This document shows, piece by piece, positions 53,436-62,955 of a DNA stretch of 64,000 bases (the first letter of the stretch is position 1; every line of letters starts with the position of its first letter). The notes below the pieces were generated by a model. That model ran no database searches. It saw only the letters and a list, made by a program, of their open reading frames with translations, and was not told the origin of the DNA. Source of the DNA: Nostoc sp. ATCC 53789 (GTDB taxonomy: Bacteria > Cyanobacteriota > Cyanobacteriia > Cyanobacteriales > Nostocaceae); NCBI RefSeq assembly GCF_009873495.1, contig NZ_CP046703.1:1178001-1242000 (forward strand), read 5' to 3'. Position numbers and translations under genes: made by a program.

Positions 53436-54351
53436 AGTTTAAGATGGGAATTTACACCCCAAATCAAACTTACCACGCAATAGTTCTGGGGAACTCTGAC
53501 TCGCAACTGTTTACTCTGCACTTTCTGAAGGATCTTCAAAAAGGCTTTAAGTGTCTCTTCTCCTATGCAGAAAACGGATGGTTTCAATCCTTTAATTTAT
53601 AAAGTGGTAAAAAATTAGATAATTACCGACTGAAAAACTCCGCAGACTTGGCATTAAGAAGTCACGCTTTCTTCCCATACTTGGGCTTTACACCAGTATT
53701 TTATCGCTTTCTATATTTTGCGATCGCACGTATGAGTACCACCTCAACTTGGCGTATTCTTCATCTTCACCAGGAATAATTTCCCAAAAGCCTTGTTAAT
53801 GCAAGGCTTTCAGCTTACCAAGCGTGCCATTCAACCCTTTGATGATCTGTTTCCAAGTTCTACTTTGCCCTCATCCTACTGCTAAATACACCTGGACAAT
53901 ACCTGACTTATTCTCCCCATCTCTCAGTACAATCGCGGTTTACAGTATTTATTCCAAATTGTTGGAGTGTAAATTGCTAAAAACCTTGCAGATTCATAAC
54001 TTGAGATTTTTTACAAAAATATTTTCCAATTGATGATTTAAGTGCGGCATCTGGGAACAATCTATGGAACTCAGATTTTTGTTCGGTACTTAGCACTTAC
54101 TAAGCGCTTAAGAAAAGAACATAAACCTGTTTAAAATACTGTCCCAGTTTACCAAAATCACCCGTGAGTAAAAAACTAGGAAATTTAAAAGTATTTATCC
54201 TATTTTAGAGAAACAATACCCGAAATAATCTGAACTAAAACAGTAATAAATAACACAGGTATTTATCGCTCTTTCAACTGAGAGATAGATTTCTCATAGC
54301 TTTATTTTCCCAATTTTTAACACTCTAAATGCGGATTTTTCAAGCCGGATT
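53436..54351. other. Long gap with a possible gene relic
   Basis: No intact gene. On the minus strand at about 53830-53700 a short coding-like stretch reads LGKLKALH, stop, QGFWEIIPGEDEEYAKLRWY, and then continues a few residues. It may be a decayed gene, but I cannot name it. The MFS promoter should lie in the last 150 bp. Confidence 0.35.
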
Positions 54352-54396
54352 TTGGTATGGAATAAAAACTTACCTACACTTGCAGTATCTATAAAA

Positions 54397-55683
54397 ATGC
54401 CTAACTCTAAAATTCAAAAAGACCTTCGTCATAACTTGACCGTCAATGTTGTTGAAAGTGCATTTTTTGGTTTAGGAGCTGGTTTTGCCTCCTATATCAC
54501 GATTATCCCTCTATTTGTTAGTGGTTTTACAAATTCTGCGTTGCTCATCGGTCTGATCCCAGCTATTCCGCGTTTAGGTTGGCAACTACCTCAGCTATTA
54601 ACAGCTGATAGAATAGCTCGATTACAGTATTACAAACCAACTGTAATGTGGTTGACAATTCACCAAAAACTTCCTTTTTTAGGATTAGCACTAGTTGCTT
54701 TATTAGAGCTACAACTCAATCACCAAACTATCTTATATTTGACATTCGCCATCCTCATTTGGCAGGGACTAGGTAGCGGATTTAGCGCTCCTGCTTGGCA
54801 AAGTATGGTTGCTAAAATTGTTCCATCGGGAAGGCTTGGCATTTTTTACGGTGCTTTAGCTGCGGCTGCTAATCTGATGAGTATCATTGGTGCTTTGAGT
54901 GCTGGTTTACTACTCAAGCAAATTGCCCAGCCATTTAACTTTGTTCTCTGTTTTTTGTGTGCCAGCGTTGCGATGGCTCTATCTTGGTTTTTTATGTCTA
55001 GGACGCGAGAGCCAGTAAACAACTCATTATCGACCATTGAAACTAGACGTGAATTTTGGGACAGTCTTAATGTGATTCTCCGGTGCGATAAGAATTTCCG
55101 TTACTTTGCGATCGCACGTATGCTTTCACAATTAGCCCTAATGCCACTTCCCTTCTATACACTCTATGCCGTACACCATCAAGGTATGGGAGAAGCATCT
55201 ATTGGGTTAATTACTGGCGTGCTGATGGGAACGCAAACTATTGCTGGATTGGTTTTGGGTTGGGTAGGCGATCGCTGGGGTAACAAGTTGGTCTTGGAAG
55301 TTGGTTCTGTTGTTTGTGCTTTCAGCGCGGTTCTAGCTGGGCTAGCAACAAATGTAAACTGTTTTTACTTGGTATTTATAGGAGCGGGAATAGGTATGAG
55401 CGCTCTGCAAAATATTGCTGCGGTAATGACCTTAGAGTTTGGTAATCAGCGTCAACGACCAGCCTATATTGGTCTTGGTAATACCCTTATTGCCCCTGCT
55501 ACAATGCTTGCTCCCCTTTTAGGTGGATGGATAGTGGATAATATTGACTATAGAACTGCTTTCTTGGTGGCAGCTATAGGTGGATTAGTTACAGCACTAG
55601 TTTTGCACGTAGGAGTGCGCGATCCACGTTATCTGGAACAAAATTTTAATAACCATTCAGTTGAAGTTTTGCCTGAGCAGTAA
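54397..55683 (+). CDS. MFS transporter
   Basis: About 428 residues from the ATG at 54397 (MPNSKIQKDLRHN); a start at 54352 is possible but adds a polar stretch not typical of the family. Twelve hydrophobic segments in two halves. The second half has the MFS loop GWVGDRWGNKLVLE. Substrate unknown; the general look is of the poorly characterised cyanobacterial drug/solute exporters. It converges on glpK with only 4 bp between stop codons. Confidence 0.85.
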   Translation: MPNSKIQKDLRHNLTVNVVESAFFGLGAGFASYITIIPLFVSGFTNSALLIGLIPAIPRLGWQLPQLLTADRIARLQYYKPTVMWLTIHQKLPFLGLALVALLELQLNHQTILYLTFAILIWQGLGSGFSAPAWQSMVAKIVPSGRLGIFYGALAAAANLMSIIGALSAGLLLKQIAQPFNFVLCFLCASVAMALSWFFMSRTREPVNNSLSTIETRREFWDSLNVILRCDKNFRYFAIARMLSQLALMPLPFYTLYAVHHQGMGEASIGLITGVLMGTQTIAGLVLGWVGDRWGNKLVLEVGSVVCAFSAVLAGLATNVNCFYLVFIGAGIGMSALQNIAAVMTLEFGNQRQRPAYIGLGNTLIAPATMLAPLLGGWIVDNIDYRTAFLVAAIGGLVTALVLHVGVRDPRYLEQNFNNHSVEVLPEQ

Positions 55684-55687
55684 GCAT

Positions 55688-57202
55688 TTACTCCTCCCAA
55701 GCTAGAGTGCGTTTCACTGCTTTTTGCCAAGTATCAAAGTTAGATAATGGCTTATCGCTCCTGGGTTCAAACACACGCTCAATTTGCCGTTGCTGCACCA
55801 GCGCTTCATAACTCTCCCAAAATCCTATAGCTAAACCTGCTGCAAATGCTGCACCCTGAACGGTCGTATCGCGCATTATCGGCCGTTCAACTGGAATACC
55901 TAATACATCAGCCTGGAATTGCATCAAGAAATTATTTTCGCAAGCACCACCATCTACGGTTAATCGATCAACGGGAGTACTGCTAGATGAATTAATCGCC
56001 TGTACTACTTCCAAAACTTGATATGCGATCGCTTCTAACACGGCGCGTACTAGATGCTCTGGTTGGACACTGGCGGTAATGCCGAAAAAGGCTCCCCTAG
56101 CACTCATATCCCAGTAGGGTGCGCCCAGTCCACTAAATGCAGGCACAAAGTAGACTCCGCCATTATCTTTCACCTGATTTGCCATCGTTTCACTTTCAGC
56201 AGCAGTTTTAATCAGCTTGAGGCGATCGCGCAACCATTGGATACAAGCTCCACTAGTAAACATACTACCTTCTAAGGCATAGCCTACATCCAATGCTCCG
56301 CTTGGATTTGCTTGTGTCCATGCCACCGTAGAAATAAGTTGATTGTGCGAGCGCACAATTCGATTGCCTGTGTGAGCTACCAAAAAGCTACCAGTTCCGT
56401 AAGTACATTTCATCAAACCGGGGCGATCGCAACCATGACCAAATAAAGCTGCTTGTTGATCCCCCAATATCGCAGTAATCGGAATTTCAGCGCCCAACAA
56501 AGTTGCATCAGTAACTCCAAATACTCCTAAACTCGGCTGAATCTGGGGCAAAATATGAGCCGGAATTTGAAACAAATTTAGTAGATTCTCATCCCAATCA
56601 CAGGTTTTGAGATTCATCAACATTGTCCGACTGGCATTGCTGTGGTCAGTAGCATGGACTTTCCCACCTGTAAGATTCCACAGCACCCAGGTATCAATAG
56701 TGCCTACTAAAACATTATTGAGGTCAACATCCGTAAACTTATCTAATAGCCACCTAAGTTTTGTAGCAGAAAAATAGGCATCAATGATTAATCCGGTGCG
56801 ATCGTAAATTTCATCAGCATAGCCTTGCTCTTTTAACTCGTGACAAAGGGGAGCAGTGCGACGATCTTGCCAAACGATCGCTCTATGGAGTGGTTTACCA
56901 GTAGTTTTGTGCCAAATCAAGCAGGTTTCACGCTGTACAGTTAGTCCTAATGCTGCGATCGTAGATGGAGAAATCTGGGCATTCTTAATGGCGGTTTCTA
57001 TCACCCAACAGGTATCTTGCCAAATTTGTTGAGGGTCATGTTCTAACCATCCAGGCTGAGGATAATACTGAGTTAGTTCTTTGTATGCCTGCCCAACAAT
57101 CTTACCGTCTGCGTTAAACACAAAGGCGCGGTTGCCTGTTGTACCTAAGTCCAGTGCTAAGATGTAGCCCGATGATAAAGTTGTGTTGCCAAGTGTGTGC
57201 AT
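55688..57202 (-). CDS. glpK: Glycerol kinase
   Basis: A 504-residue FGGY-family kinase that phosphorylates glycerol to glycerol 3-phosphate. N-terminal ATP loop ALDLGTTGNRAFVFN, glycerol-binding WQDRRTAPLC and DHSNASRTMLMNL, and the C-terminal FGGY signature region GGVYFVPAFSGLGAPYWD followed by LTVDGGACENNFLMQ. Full length. No glpF or glpD gene is adjacent. A PAS-CRP hybrid regulator lies 130 bp upstream on the same strand, which may control glycerol use or simply be a neighbour. Confidence 0.95.
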   Translation of the reverse strand: MHTLGNTTLSSGYILALDLGTTGNRAFVFNADGKIVGQAYKELTQYYPQPGWLEHDPQQIWQDTCWVIETAIKNAQISPSTIAALGLTVQRETCLIWHKTTGKPLHRAIVWQDRRTAPLCHELKEQGYADEIYDRTGLIIDAYFSATKLRWLLDKFTDVDLNNVLVGTIDTWVLWNLTGGKVHATDHSNASRTMLMNLKTCDWDENLLNLFQIPAHILPQIQPSLGVFGVTDATLLGAEIPITAILGDQQAALFGHGCDRPGLMKCTYGTGSFLVAHTGNRIVRSHNQLISTVAWTQANPSGALDVGYALEGSMFTSGACIQWLRDRLKLIKTAAESETMANQVKDNGGVYFVPAFSGLGAPYWDMSARGAFFGITASVQPEHLVRAVLEAIAYQVLEVVQAINSSSSTPVDRLTVDGGACENNFLMQFQADVLGIPVERPIMRDTTVQGAAFAAGLAIGFWESYEALVQQRQIERVFEPRSDKPLSNFDTWQKAVKRTLAWEE

Positions 57203-57332
57203 AGCTGCTTTGACATACTGCGTAGGTGTAGCCCAACCTAGGCATAGTGATTTTAGAAATGCGTATTAAATCACATATACATTATTTTGTGTACATTTAG
57301 GTCATCTTTTCTCACCAGATCCCCATCTGTAA

Positions 57333-58502
57333 TTAATGGAAATCTTTCAAGATAATGTGTTTTTTTGAATCAAAACTGATAATACCTTCTTCTTGTAATT
57401 TGCCCATCAATCGTGTAATTGTTACCCTGGTAGTACAACAGGCGCTAGCAATATCTTCGTGAGTAAAGCGAACACTTAGGCGAGTTCCCTCCGGCACAGT
57501 TTCACCCACTTCTCGTTTCAAAAGTTCTAATAGATAGTGCAAGCGCTCTTGTACTCGCCGCCTTCCAGAAATAACTAAAAAAGATTCTGTTTGCCGTAAC
57601 CTCTGATTAATTTTTGGTAAAAGCGTATGGCTCAGATTTGGAGAAGCCTCTATCTCTGCCGCGTAAATTGATACCAACTTAACGTCAGATAAGGCTGTTG
57701 CTTGGTAGATATTTAAAGAAGTCAAACTAGAGCCAAAAACCATTCCTGCTGTTGCCAATCCTATCAACACTTCTTCACCCGTTTCACAGTAAGTATTGAG
57801 TTTGACCAAACCCTGAGAAACATACCAAATTATTAGTGGATTGAGTGGAATAGTTTCTCCTTTAGAATGTTTATGCACTTGGCGATCGTTGAACAAATCG
57901 CCGTCATTCTTGACTATTCCTGATTCTAAATACTGACGGTCACTAATATTACGCATTATCCAACGCAGAGAGATTGCCTTACCTTGCTGATTGCGGACAA
58001 CTGTCACTGTCAAAGCTGCATCAAAGGACTCACCATGACGTTTTTGCAAGCGTACCAATAACTCTTTAACTCTGTCTGATTCAGATAACTGGATGAGTTC
58101 GCAGCGAACCTGTTGACGTTCTCCTAGAGGAACAAAGTTCATCATTGGTTTACCCACCAAAAAATGCTTTGAAAAATTGAGCAACCTCGCTGCGGTATGG
58201 TTAGCTTCTTGAATCATTCCTTCTGTATTAGTTACTAAATAGCCGTCCGGCGCAAACTCAAATAAGTCTTGATAATGTTGGCGTTCTGCTTCTAGCCTAT
58301 TTCGTGTTTCTAATAGTTCCTCATTTTGCTGATACAGTTCTTGTGCCGCTAACTGTACTATCTTTAAGGTGTTATAGAGTTCCTTTAAAGCTTGCGGCAG
58401 TAGATCCGTTGGAATCCAAGGTAATACACTAGCAGTTTGGTATAAATCTGCTAAACGCTTGTACAATATTTCTGTACGTTGGATAAATTTTTCTATGTTC
58501 AC
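57333..58502 (-). CDS. PAS-CRP/FNR hybrid transcription regulator
   Basis: A 389-residue protein with an unusual order. A coiled-coil helix occupies ~20-75 (AAQELYQQNEELLETRNRLE). A PAS domain follows at ~75-195 (LFEFAPDGYLVTNTEGMIQE, IMRNISDRQYLES). Next is a cyclic-nucleotide-binding-like beta roll at ~205-300 (GLVKLNTYCETGEEVLIGLA). A CRP-type winged HTH lies at ~310-385 (FTHEDIASACCTTRVTITRL). The beta roll lacks the RSE-type phosphate-binding cassette of cAMP receptors, so cAMP is unlikely to be the signal. Direct PAS-to-CRP fusion suggests one-component sensing. Possible regulator of the following glpK. Confidence 0.85.
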   Translation of the reverse strand: MNIEKFIQRTEILYKRLADLYQTASVLPWIPTDLLPQALKELYNTLKIVQLAAQELYQQNEELLETRNRLEAERQHYQDLFEFAPDGYLVTNTEGMIQEANHTAARLLNFSKHFLVGKPMMNFVPLGERQQVRCELIQLSESDRVKELLVRLQKRHGESFDAALTVTVVRNQQGKAISLRWIMRNISDRQYLESGIVKNDGDLFNDRQVHKHSKGETIPLNPLIIWYVSQGLVKLNTYCETGEEVLIGLATAGMVFGSSLTSLNIYQATALSDVKLVSIYAAEIEASPNLSHTLLPKINQRLRQTESFLVISGRRRVQERLHYLLELLKREVGETVPEGTRLSVRFTHEDIASACCTTRVTITRLMGKLQEEGIISFDSKKHIILKDFH

Positions 58503-59452
58503 CTTAAATTGCCGCTACTTGTTTGCAGAGGTTGAGCAAAAAAAATCTACTAGTAAGAAATTATGGAGTGTCTATTAATACTTATAGATGTTTGAATACT
58601 TTATTACATCAACTCTACGGTATTTTGCTAGTTATTACGTCTACCTTTGGTGGGAAAATTCGGTAAAATCATCCAATAGGAGCGCCTAACTTGCTGACCT
58701 AAAATTAGGCTCATTTATAACCAAACTAATAAGCCAGTAAAAATTAGGACTAGTAAACAAACTTAGATAAGACAGCATAACCAGAAAAACCCCGTTTTCA
58801 AACTGAATTTCTCACTCTTGTTTAAGCCACTTTGTCATTCCCCCAATGAATGATTTAGTGCTAATGATAATTGTTTTCAATATTACCTAGAATAACTGAT
58901 AATATTTTCCCCAACTTCCATCACAAGAATCAAGCCACTACTACCAAAGACATATAATCTAAGTTAAGTTTGTTTGTGCTTATAAATACATTTATTGATA
59001 ACAAATTTCACAACAAGATTTCCAACTTCTGTAAAAAGTAGGGAATCAAAGTCTTTCGATCTTAAAATCAATTATAGAATTCTTTAGCACAGGGCAAAGG
59101 AAAACTGAAGTTTGCCAGTCATATAAAATACCAAACGGAATTCTAATTACTGAATTCTGTTTGGTAAATTAAAAATAGGCGTATAGGAAATCACATAACA
59201 ACTTAACAATTATCCGCCTCTTTAGTTAGAGGATAAATGAAGCTGTCAGCTGATGTAATTTAACAATGCGTAACAGCTAATCAACGCGCAAGTTATGAGG
59301 AGTGATGGGTGAGGTGTCAATACTATAAAATCTCGTCACTCCCTTTTATTTGCTTCAATTTACAGCGCTTTTCAAGTAATTGAACTGCACTGTCCGATTC
59401 TCAACTCCTCGTCTCAGTTGTGGTGTAAATACCTAAAATATGCTGTATTAAC
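58503..59452. other. Long AT-rich gap
   Basis: No gene is seen on either strand. An imperfect hairpin, ACCAAACGGAATTC / GAATTCTGTTTGGT, lies at 59130-59165, and AT-rich sequence follows. The remainder is featureless to me. Confidence 0.5.
59129..59166. repeat. 15-bp inverted repeat (hairpin)
   Basis: TACCAAACGGAATTC (59129-59143) and GAATTCTGTTTGGTA (59152-59166) pair with a single G-U. TAAATTAAAAAT follows. Possibly a terminator or a palindromic repeat; no adjacent gene needs it on the plus strand. Confidence 0.6.
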
Positions 59453-60745
59453 TTAACGGATGCCATCATTATCAATAGCGCTGTAGCTATCGCTGGGGAA
59501 AAGCCCTAACCAGGGGTCAGAACTAGGAGTTAAAAAAAGTTGGGCGTATACTTGCTCATTTAGGGCTTCCACACTGCTTGTTTGCTTTGCTTGCATAAAC
59601 CATTGATGAATTTGGCTGTGTAGCATATATTCATTTCTGACTGTATCTAAAGCCATCGTGGTTTCAAATTTTTTCACTATTATCGGCAAATTATCTTCTT
59701 TCGTGTTGACAGGCTGAGACTTTTTAGCTCTGATTAAAGAGATGCTATTTTGATCTAGCTTGACATCGGTGGCATAGAGTTGAGCGATTTTGTTCCAAAC
59801 TTCCTGGTCGGTAATTTCAGCTAAAGCATTTTGATTCCGTTCAACATCAGACTGAAAAGCAATCAGCATTGGCGTTTCAACTCTCATCTTAGAAACTGCT
59901 AGAGAACTTGCTCTTTCTGCTGTAGGTGGCTGACTGGGATTGCTCGGAACCTTCACCAACTTCGGGGGAGACTGGATACCCAAGCGGGATAAATCTGCAA
60001 CCCATTGGGCTTGGATAGAGTTTAGACGATCGCTGTGGTATTTTCTTAAAAAAGCCTCGCGATCGCTTTTTGCAAGTTTACTATAATCTTTTACCGCTAC
60101 TTCAGCCTGCTTTAACTGAAGTAAAAATGCTTTGGGACTATATAATCCTGGAATTGCGTCGATTGGACGACCCGATGCATCTAATATATAGTGAATGCTA
60201 TTGCCTGTAATTGTCCGCTCCAACTTGCGTCCATCGCCAAAATCAATAGTTACTTTAGGTACAGGGCGCACCGATTGCCAGTGCAAGATAAAGTGGTCTT
60301 GAAGCAGCTTAGAAATTTCACTATTAGGATACAGTGCTACCCTGAAAAACCTACTATTGGCACAACTCAAATCCTGATCCAGTCTGCCCAGCAACCGCAG
60401 AGATAAAATAGGTTTACCACTAGTTCTAGCAGCAGCTTTGGCTTGTTCTATATCAGTGTACCAGTACAGACGAGAGGCATAACAATCTCGTTGTTGACAG
60501 AGTTCATCTAAAGCTACCCGGAGTGCAGATGAAGGTAGAACCGCATCTGAAGAATTAATATTTAACTTATTCGCATGAGATTTGAGAAATAGTTGTAACC
60601 CGCTTGGGCCTTGTTTCCGAAGTACAGAAACTTCTTGAGATAGCTTGGAAATTTCAGCTACAGGAGTTTGAGCATCAGCTGTCTGCAAAAAACTGAAGCT
60701 GACTAGCATGAGTGCGAAAGGATATTTGAAGGTTCTAAATTTCAT
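59453..60745 (-). CDS. Secreted protein with thioredoxin-like fold, function unknown
   Basis: A 430-residue protein with signal peptide (YPFALMLVSFSFLQTADA, cleavage near AQTP). The central part, TDIEQAKAAARTSGKPILSL, continues with LLGRLDQDLSCANSRFFR and SEISKLLQDHFILHW. This resembles the thioredoxin_7/DUF255-type fold in which a lone Cys replaces CxxC; a short pair of Cys (CQQRDCYASRLYW) precedes it. The C-terminal ~170 residues are polar and contain LALDTVRNEYMLHSQIHQWF. Exported; redox role not proven. No operon partner. Confidence 0.6.
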   Translation of the reverse strand: MKFRTFKYPFALMLVSFSFLQTADAQTPVAEISKLSQEVSVLRKQGPSGLQLFLKSHANKLNINSSDAVLPSSALRVALDELCQQRDCYASRLYWYTDIEQAKAAARTSGKPILSLRLLGRLDQDLSCANSRFFRVALYPNSEISKLLQDHFILHWQSVRPVPKVTIDFGDGRKLERTITGNSIHYILDASGRPIDAIPGLYSPKAFLLQLKQAEVAVKDYSKLAKSDREAFLRKYHSDRLNSIQAQWVADLSRLGIQSPPKLVKVPSNPSQPPTAERASSLAVSKMRVETPMLIAFQSDVERNQNALAEITDQEVWNKIAQLYATDVKLDQNSISLIRAKKSQPVNTKEDNLPIIVKKFETTMALDTVRNEYMLHSQIHQWFMQAKQTSSVEALNEQVYAQLFLTPSSDPWLGLFPSDSYSAIDNDGIR

Positions 60746-61487
60746 ATATTTTCAGAAAAATAGGGGCGTGGGTATTGCTATTCCTAACTAGAGAAGTCTA
60801 GTCTAACTTGTAAGAATCCCCAGATGCTCTGAAAGTTTCAGATGGGATCGTAAAGCTTAAAATATCGACATAAGCTCAAAAAATTCTCACTTGATTGTTG
60901 GCTGGTGAACGGGATGCGTCTTTAGGGTGTATGGAGATAAACAAATAGTATCTATTACTGAACGTATACACGTATTTATTTACATAAGGTACTTCATAAA
61001 GCTCAGGTTTTATTAAAAGTTCATATACTTTCTGCTTTAGTTACTTAAATATGCGAGTTAAGAGTTGATCTCCTACAAACTAGCTTTATTAAAAAATCAG
61101 TAGTATTCCTCTTTTATTAATAGGTGAAATACAACTAAAGTATAAATGGTTGTGCTGGCTTAGTTGATGAACAAAAACGTCAGCTATTTCAGGTGTATCT
61201 ATTTGCTATCTCTCTAACAGACTGATTCAGCAGTCTTGAAATAGCCATTCTCTTTTTATTAAAGAGAAATTTACATCACCCTTAATTTGTAGGGTATTGG
61301 ACTCGGTACGCTTAAGCTTTTTCAGATAATTAATTTGCTAGTAAGTGCTAGTATTCATTCACTTATGAAACCCCAAAATCAGGTTTTATAGGACAACATT
61401 CCCATGATTTACATCCTATAGCTACGGTTTATTTATAACTAGGAGCAAGCACAACTCCTTGAAAATTTTAATATTTACCAACCCATT
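60746..61487. other. Non-coding gap
   Basis: AT-rich with no recognisable gene. Complementary words near 61210-61265 (TCTCTAACAGACTGA and CAGTCTTGAAATAG) are too weak to call. Confidence 0.4.
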
Positions 61488-61499
61488 TTGCAAATCTCC

Positions 61500-61814
61500 A
61501 TGCAACAATATTTTTCTCATTTACTCATACTGGCATTAGGAACAACTTCGACTTTGATGATTACTCCATGTCAAGGTCAAACTCCGGTAAAGCCCAACAA
61601 TCAAAATACTGAGAATATTAGTTCCGTATCTTCAAATTTACCTTTGGCTATTCCATTGAGTGATTCTCCCAATTCTACTAATAACAAACCAACTATTCTC
61701 TCTGAGGTAAGCAATAACTCTTCTGCTGTTAATGTAAATATAGCTGCAACGAAGCCAAAGCCACGGCTTCCTATATTCAGCAGAATTTTTCCCACACCTT
61801 CGATGCAGCAATAA
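61500..61814 (+). CDS. Small secreted hypothetical protein
   Basis: About 104 residues from the ATG at 61500 (MQQYFSHLLILALGTTSTLM); a TTG at 61488 is an alternative. Signal peptide ending near CQGQTP. The mature part is a short Ser/Asn/Pro-rich low-complexity chain with a basic, proline-rich end (TKPKPRLPIFSRIFPTP). No domain recognised. Could be a real exported peptide; little conservation can be judged. Confidence 0.45.
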   Translation: MQQYFSHLLILALGTTSTLMITPCQGQTPVKPNNQNTENISSVSSNLPLAIPLSDSPNSTNNKPTILSEVSNNSSAVNVNIAATKPKPRLPIFSRIFPTPSMQQ

Positions 61815-61921
61815 TCAACGGCTAATATTTACAGGACGTTCAAATTTATTGAGTGAAAATATGACTCCAGCAACAGAGATTCTAATTGTTCTCTTTTGCT
61901 GGAGTGAGAAGCATCTCATCC

Positions 61922-62063
61922 ATAGCGGTTCTCGTTTGTATGCAATATACCCTGACTACACTTCCATTTCCCTCTTTTAAAAGAAGAGAAGATTTGAGTG
62001 TTATCCCTCAACATAACAAGGTTGAGGCTATGGTCTATATTGAACTCAACTGAGAACCGCTAT
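61922..62063. mobile_element. MITE-like element, GCGGTTCTC family
   Basis: 142 bp with perfect 12-bp termini ATAGCGGTTCTC (61922-61933) and GAGAACCGCTAT (62052-62063). Interior words CCTCTTTTAAAAGAAGAG and CCTCAACATAACAAGGTTGAGG are themselves palindromic. Shares its terminus with the composite element at 24622-24998. Confidence 0.75.
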
Positions 62064-62166
62064 ATATGTTAGGCATACCCTACTTTCCAACATATCTGCA
62101 TACGCATCAATCAGCCAGTATTGCATGGATAGCCTAGATAAGGTTTGAAAAATAGCTTCTTTTATA

Positions 62167-62955
62167 CTAAATTTTCTCGATTTGGATCTCACAGTCTGCT
62201 CCCACAGTAATTATGCTATTTTCTGGAAAAGCATTCCAGTTACCTATAAATAGAGGTTCAGACGCAATAATTACAGAATTTGAAAAAGTCGGATCGTCTC
62301 TAATCCAATAAAGAGATGGAGCCGGAGAAGTTGTAGCAAATCGAGAAGCTATTAGGCGATGTCCGTCACTAAAGATTACATTAATTGAGGCTTCTACTTG
62401 ATAGCGCTTTGCCATCTCTAATAGTGTTAATAATGTAGTACGTAAAGCATACTCTGGAGGCCGATGTTTGTTAATTTGACTTTGTGAAAGTAACAATGCA
62501 AAAATGTGTTCAGAGTCAGTATTACCATTAATTTTTTCGTAAAAATCTTGAGTCAAAGTGCTGCGGATTTTTCTGTGTAATGTTTTGTGGAAATTTTCAA
62601 TCCTTCCATTGTGAATAAATAGCTGTTGTTGATGTTTAAAGGGCTGACAATTAGCAAAATCTACGGTTTGTTCGGATGTAGCACTGCGGACATAAGCAAG
62701 CACACACTTGGATTCAATGTAACGGCTGAGACTGGGTAAGTTTATATCATTCCAAATAGGTAGGGTATTTTTGTAGGTAAATGGTTCCATATCTTTTTGG
62801 CTATGATACCAACCCACACCAAAACCATCTGCATTTACTACCCCAGAAGTCATTTCGCGGGGTTTATAACCCTGAACTATGAGTGAGTGTTCTGGTTTAT
62901 ACAAAAGATGCTCTAAAGAAACAGGCGAACCAAGGTAAGCAAGTAAACGGCACAT
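62167..62955 (-). CDS. Class II glutamine amidotransferase (EgtC/YafJ-like)
   Basis: About 262 residues from the ATG at 62955, giving MCRLLAYLGSP. This start is required because the Ntn-hydrolase nucleophile is the Cys after the initiator Met; the longer frame (from 62982) would bury it. Further motifs: NADGFGVGWY, AYVRSATSEQ, QPFKHQQQLFIHNGRI and NGNTDSEHIFALLL. The family includes EgtC, which removes the glutamate in ergothioneine synthesis, but no egtB or egtD is adjacent, so the substrate is open. On the minus strand AAGGTGG upstream is a fair Shine-Dalgarno. Its start overlaps that of the divergent gene. Confidence 0.88.
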   Translation of the reverse strand: MCRLLAYLGSPVSLEHLLYKPEHSLIVQGYKPREMTSGVVNADGFGVGWYHSQKDMEPFTYKNTLPIWNDINLPSLSRYIESKCVLAYVRSATSEQTVDFANCQPFKHQQQLFIHNGRIENFHKTLHRKIRSTLTQDFYEKINGNTDSEHIFALLLSQSQINKHRPPEYALRTTLLTLLEMAKRYQVEASINVIFSDGHRLIASRFATTSPAPSLYWIRDDPTFSNSVIIASEPLFIGNWNAFPENSIITVGADCEIQIEKI

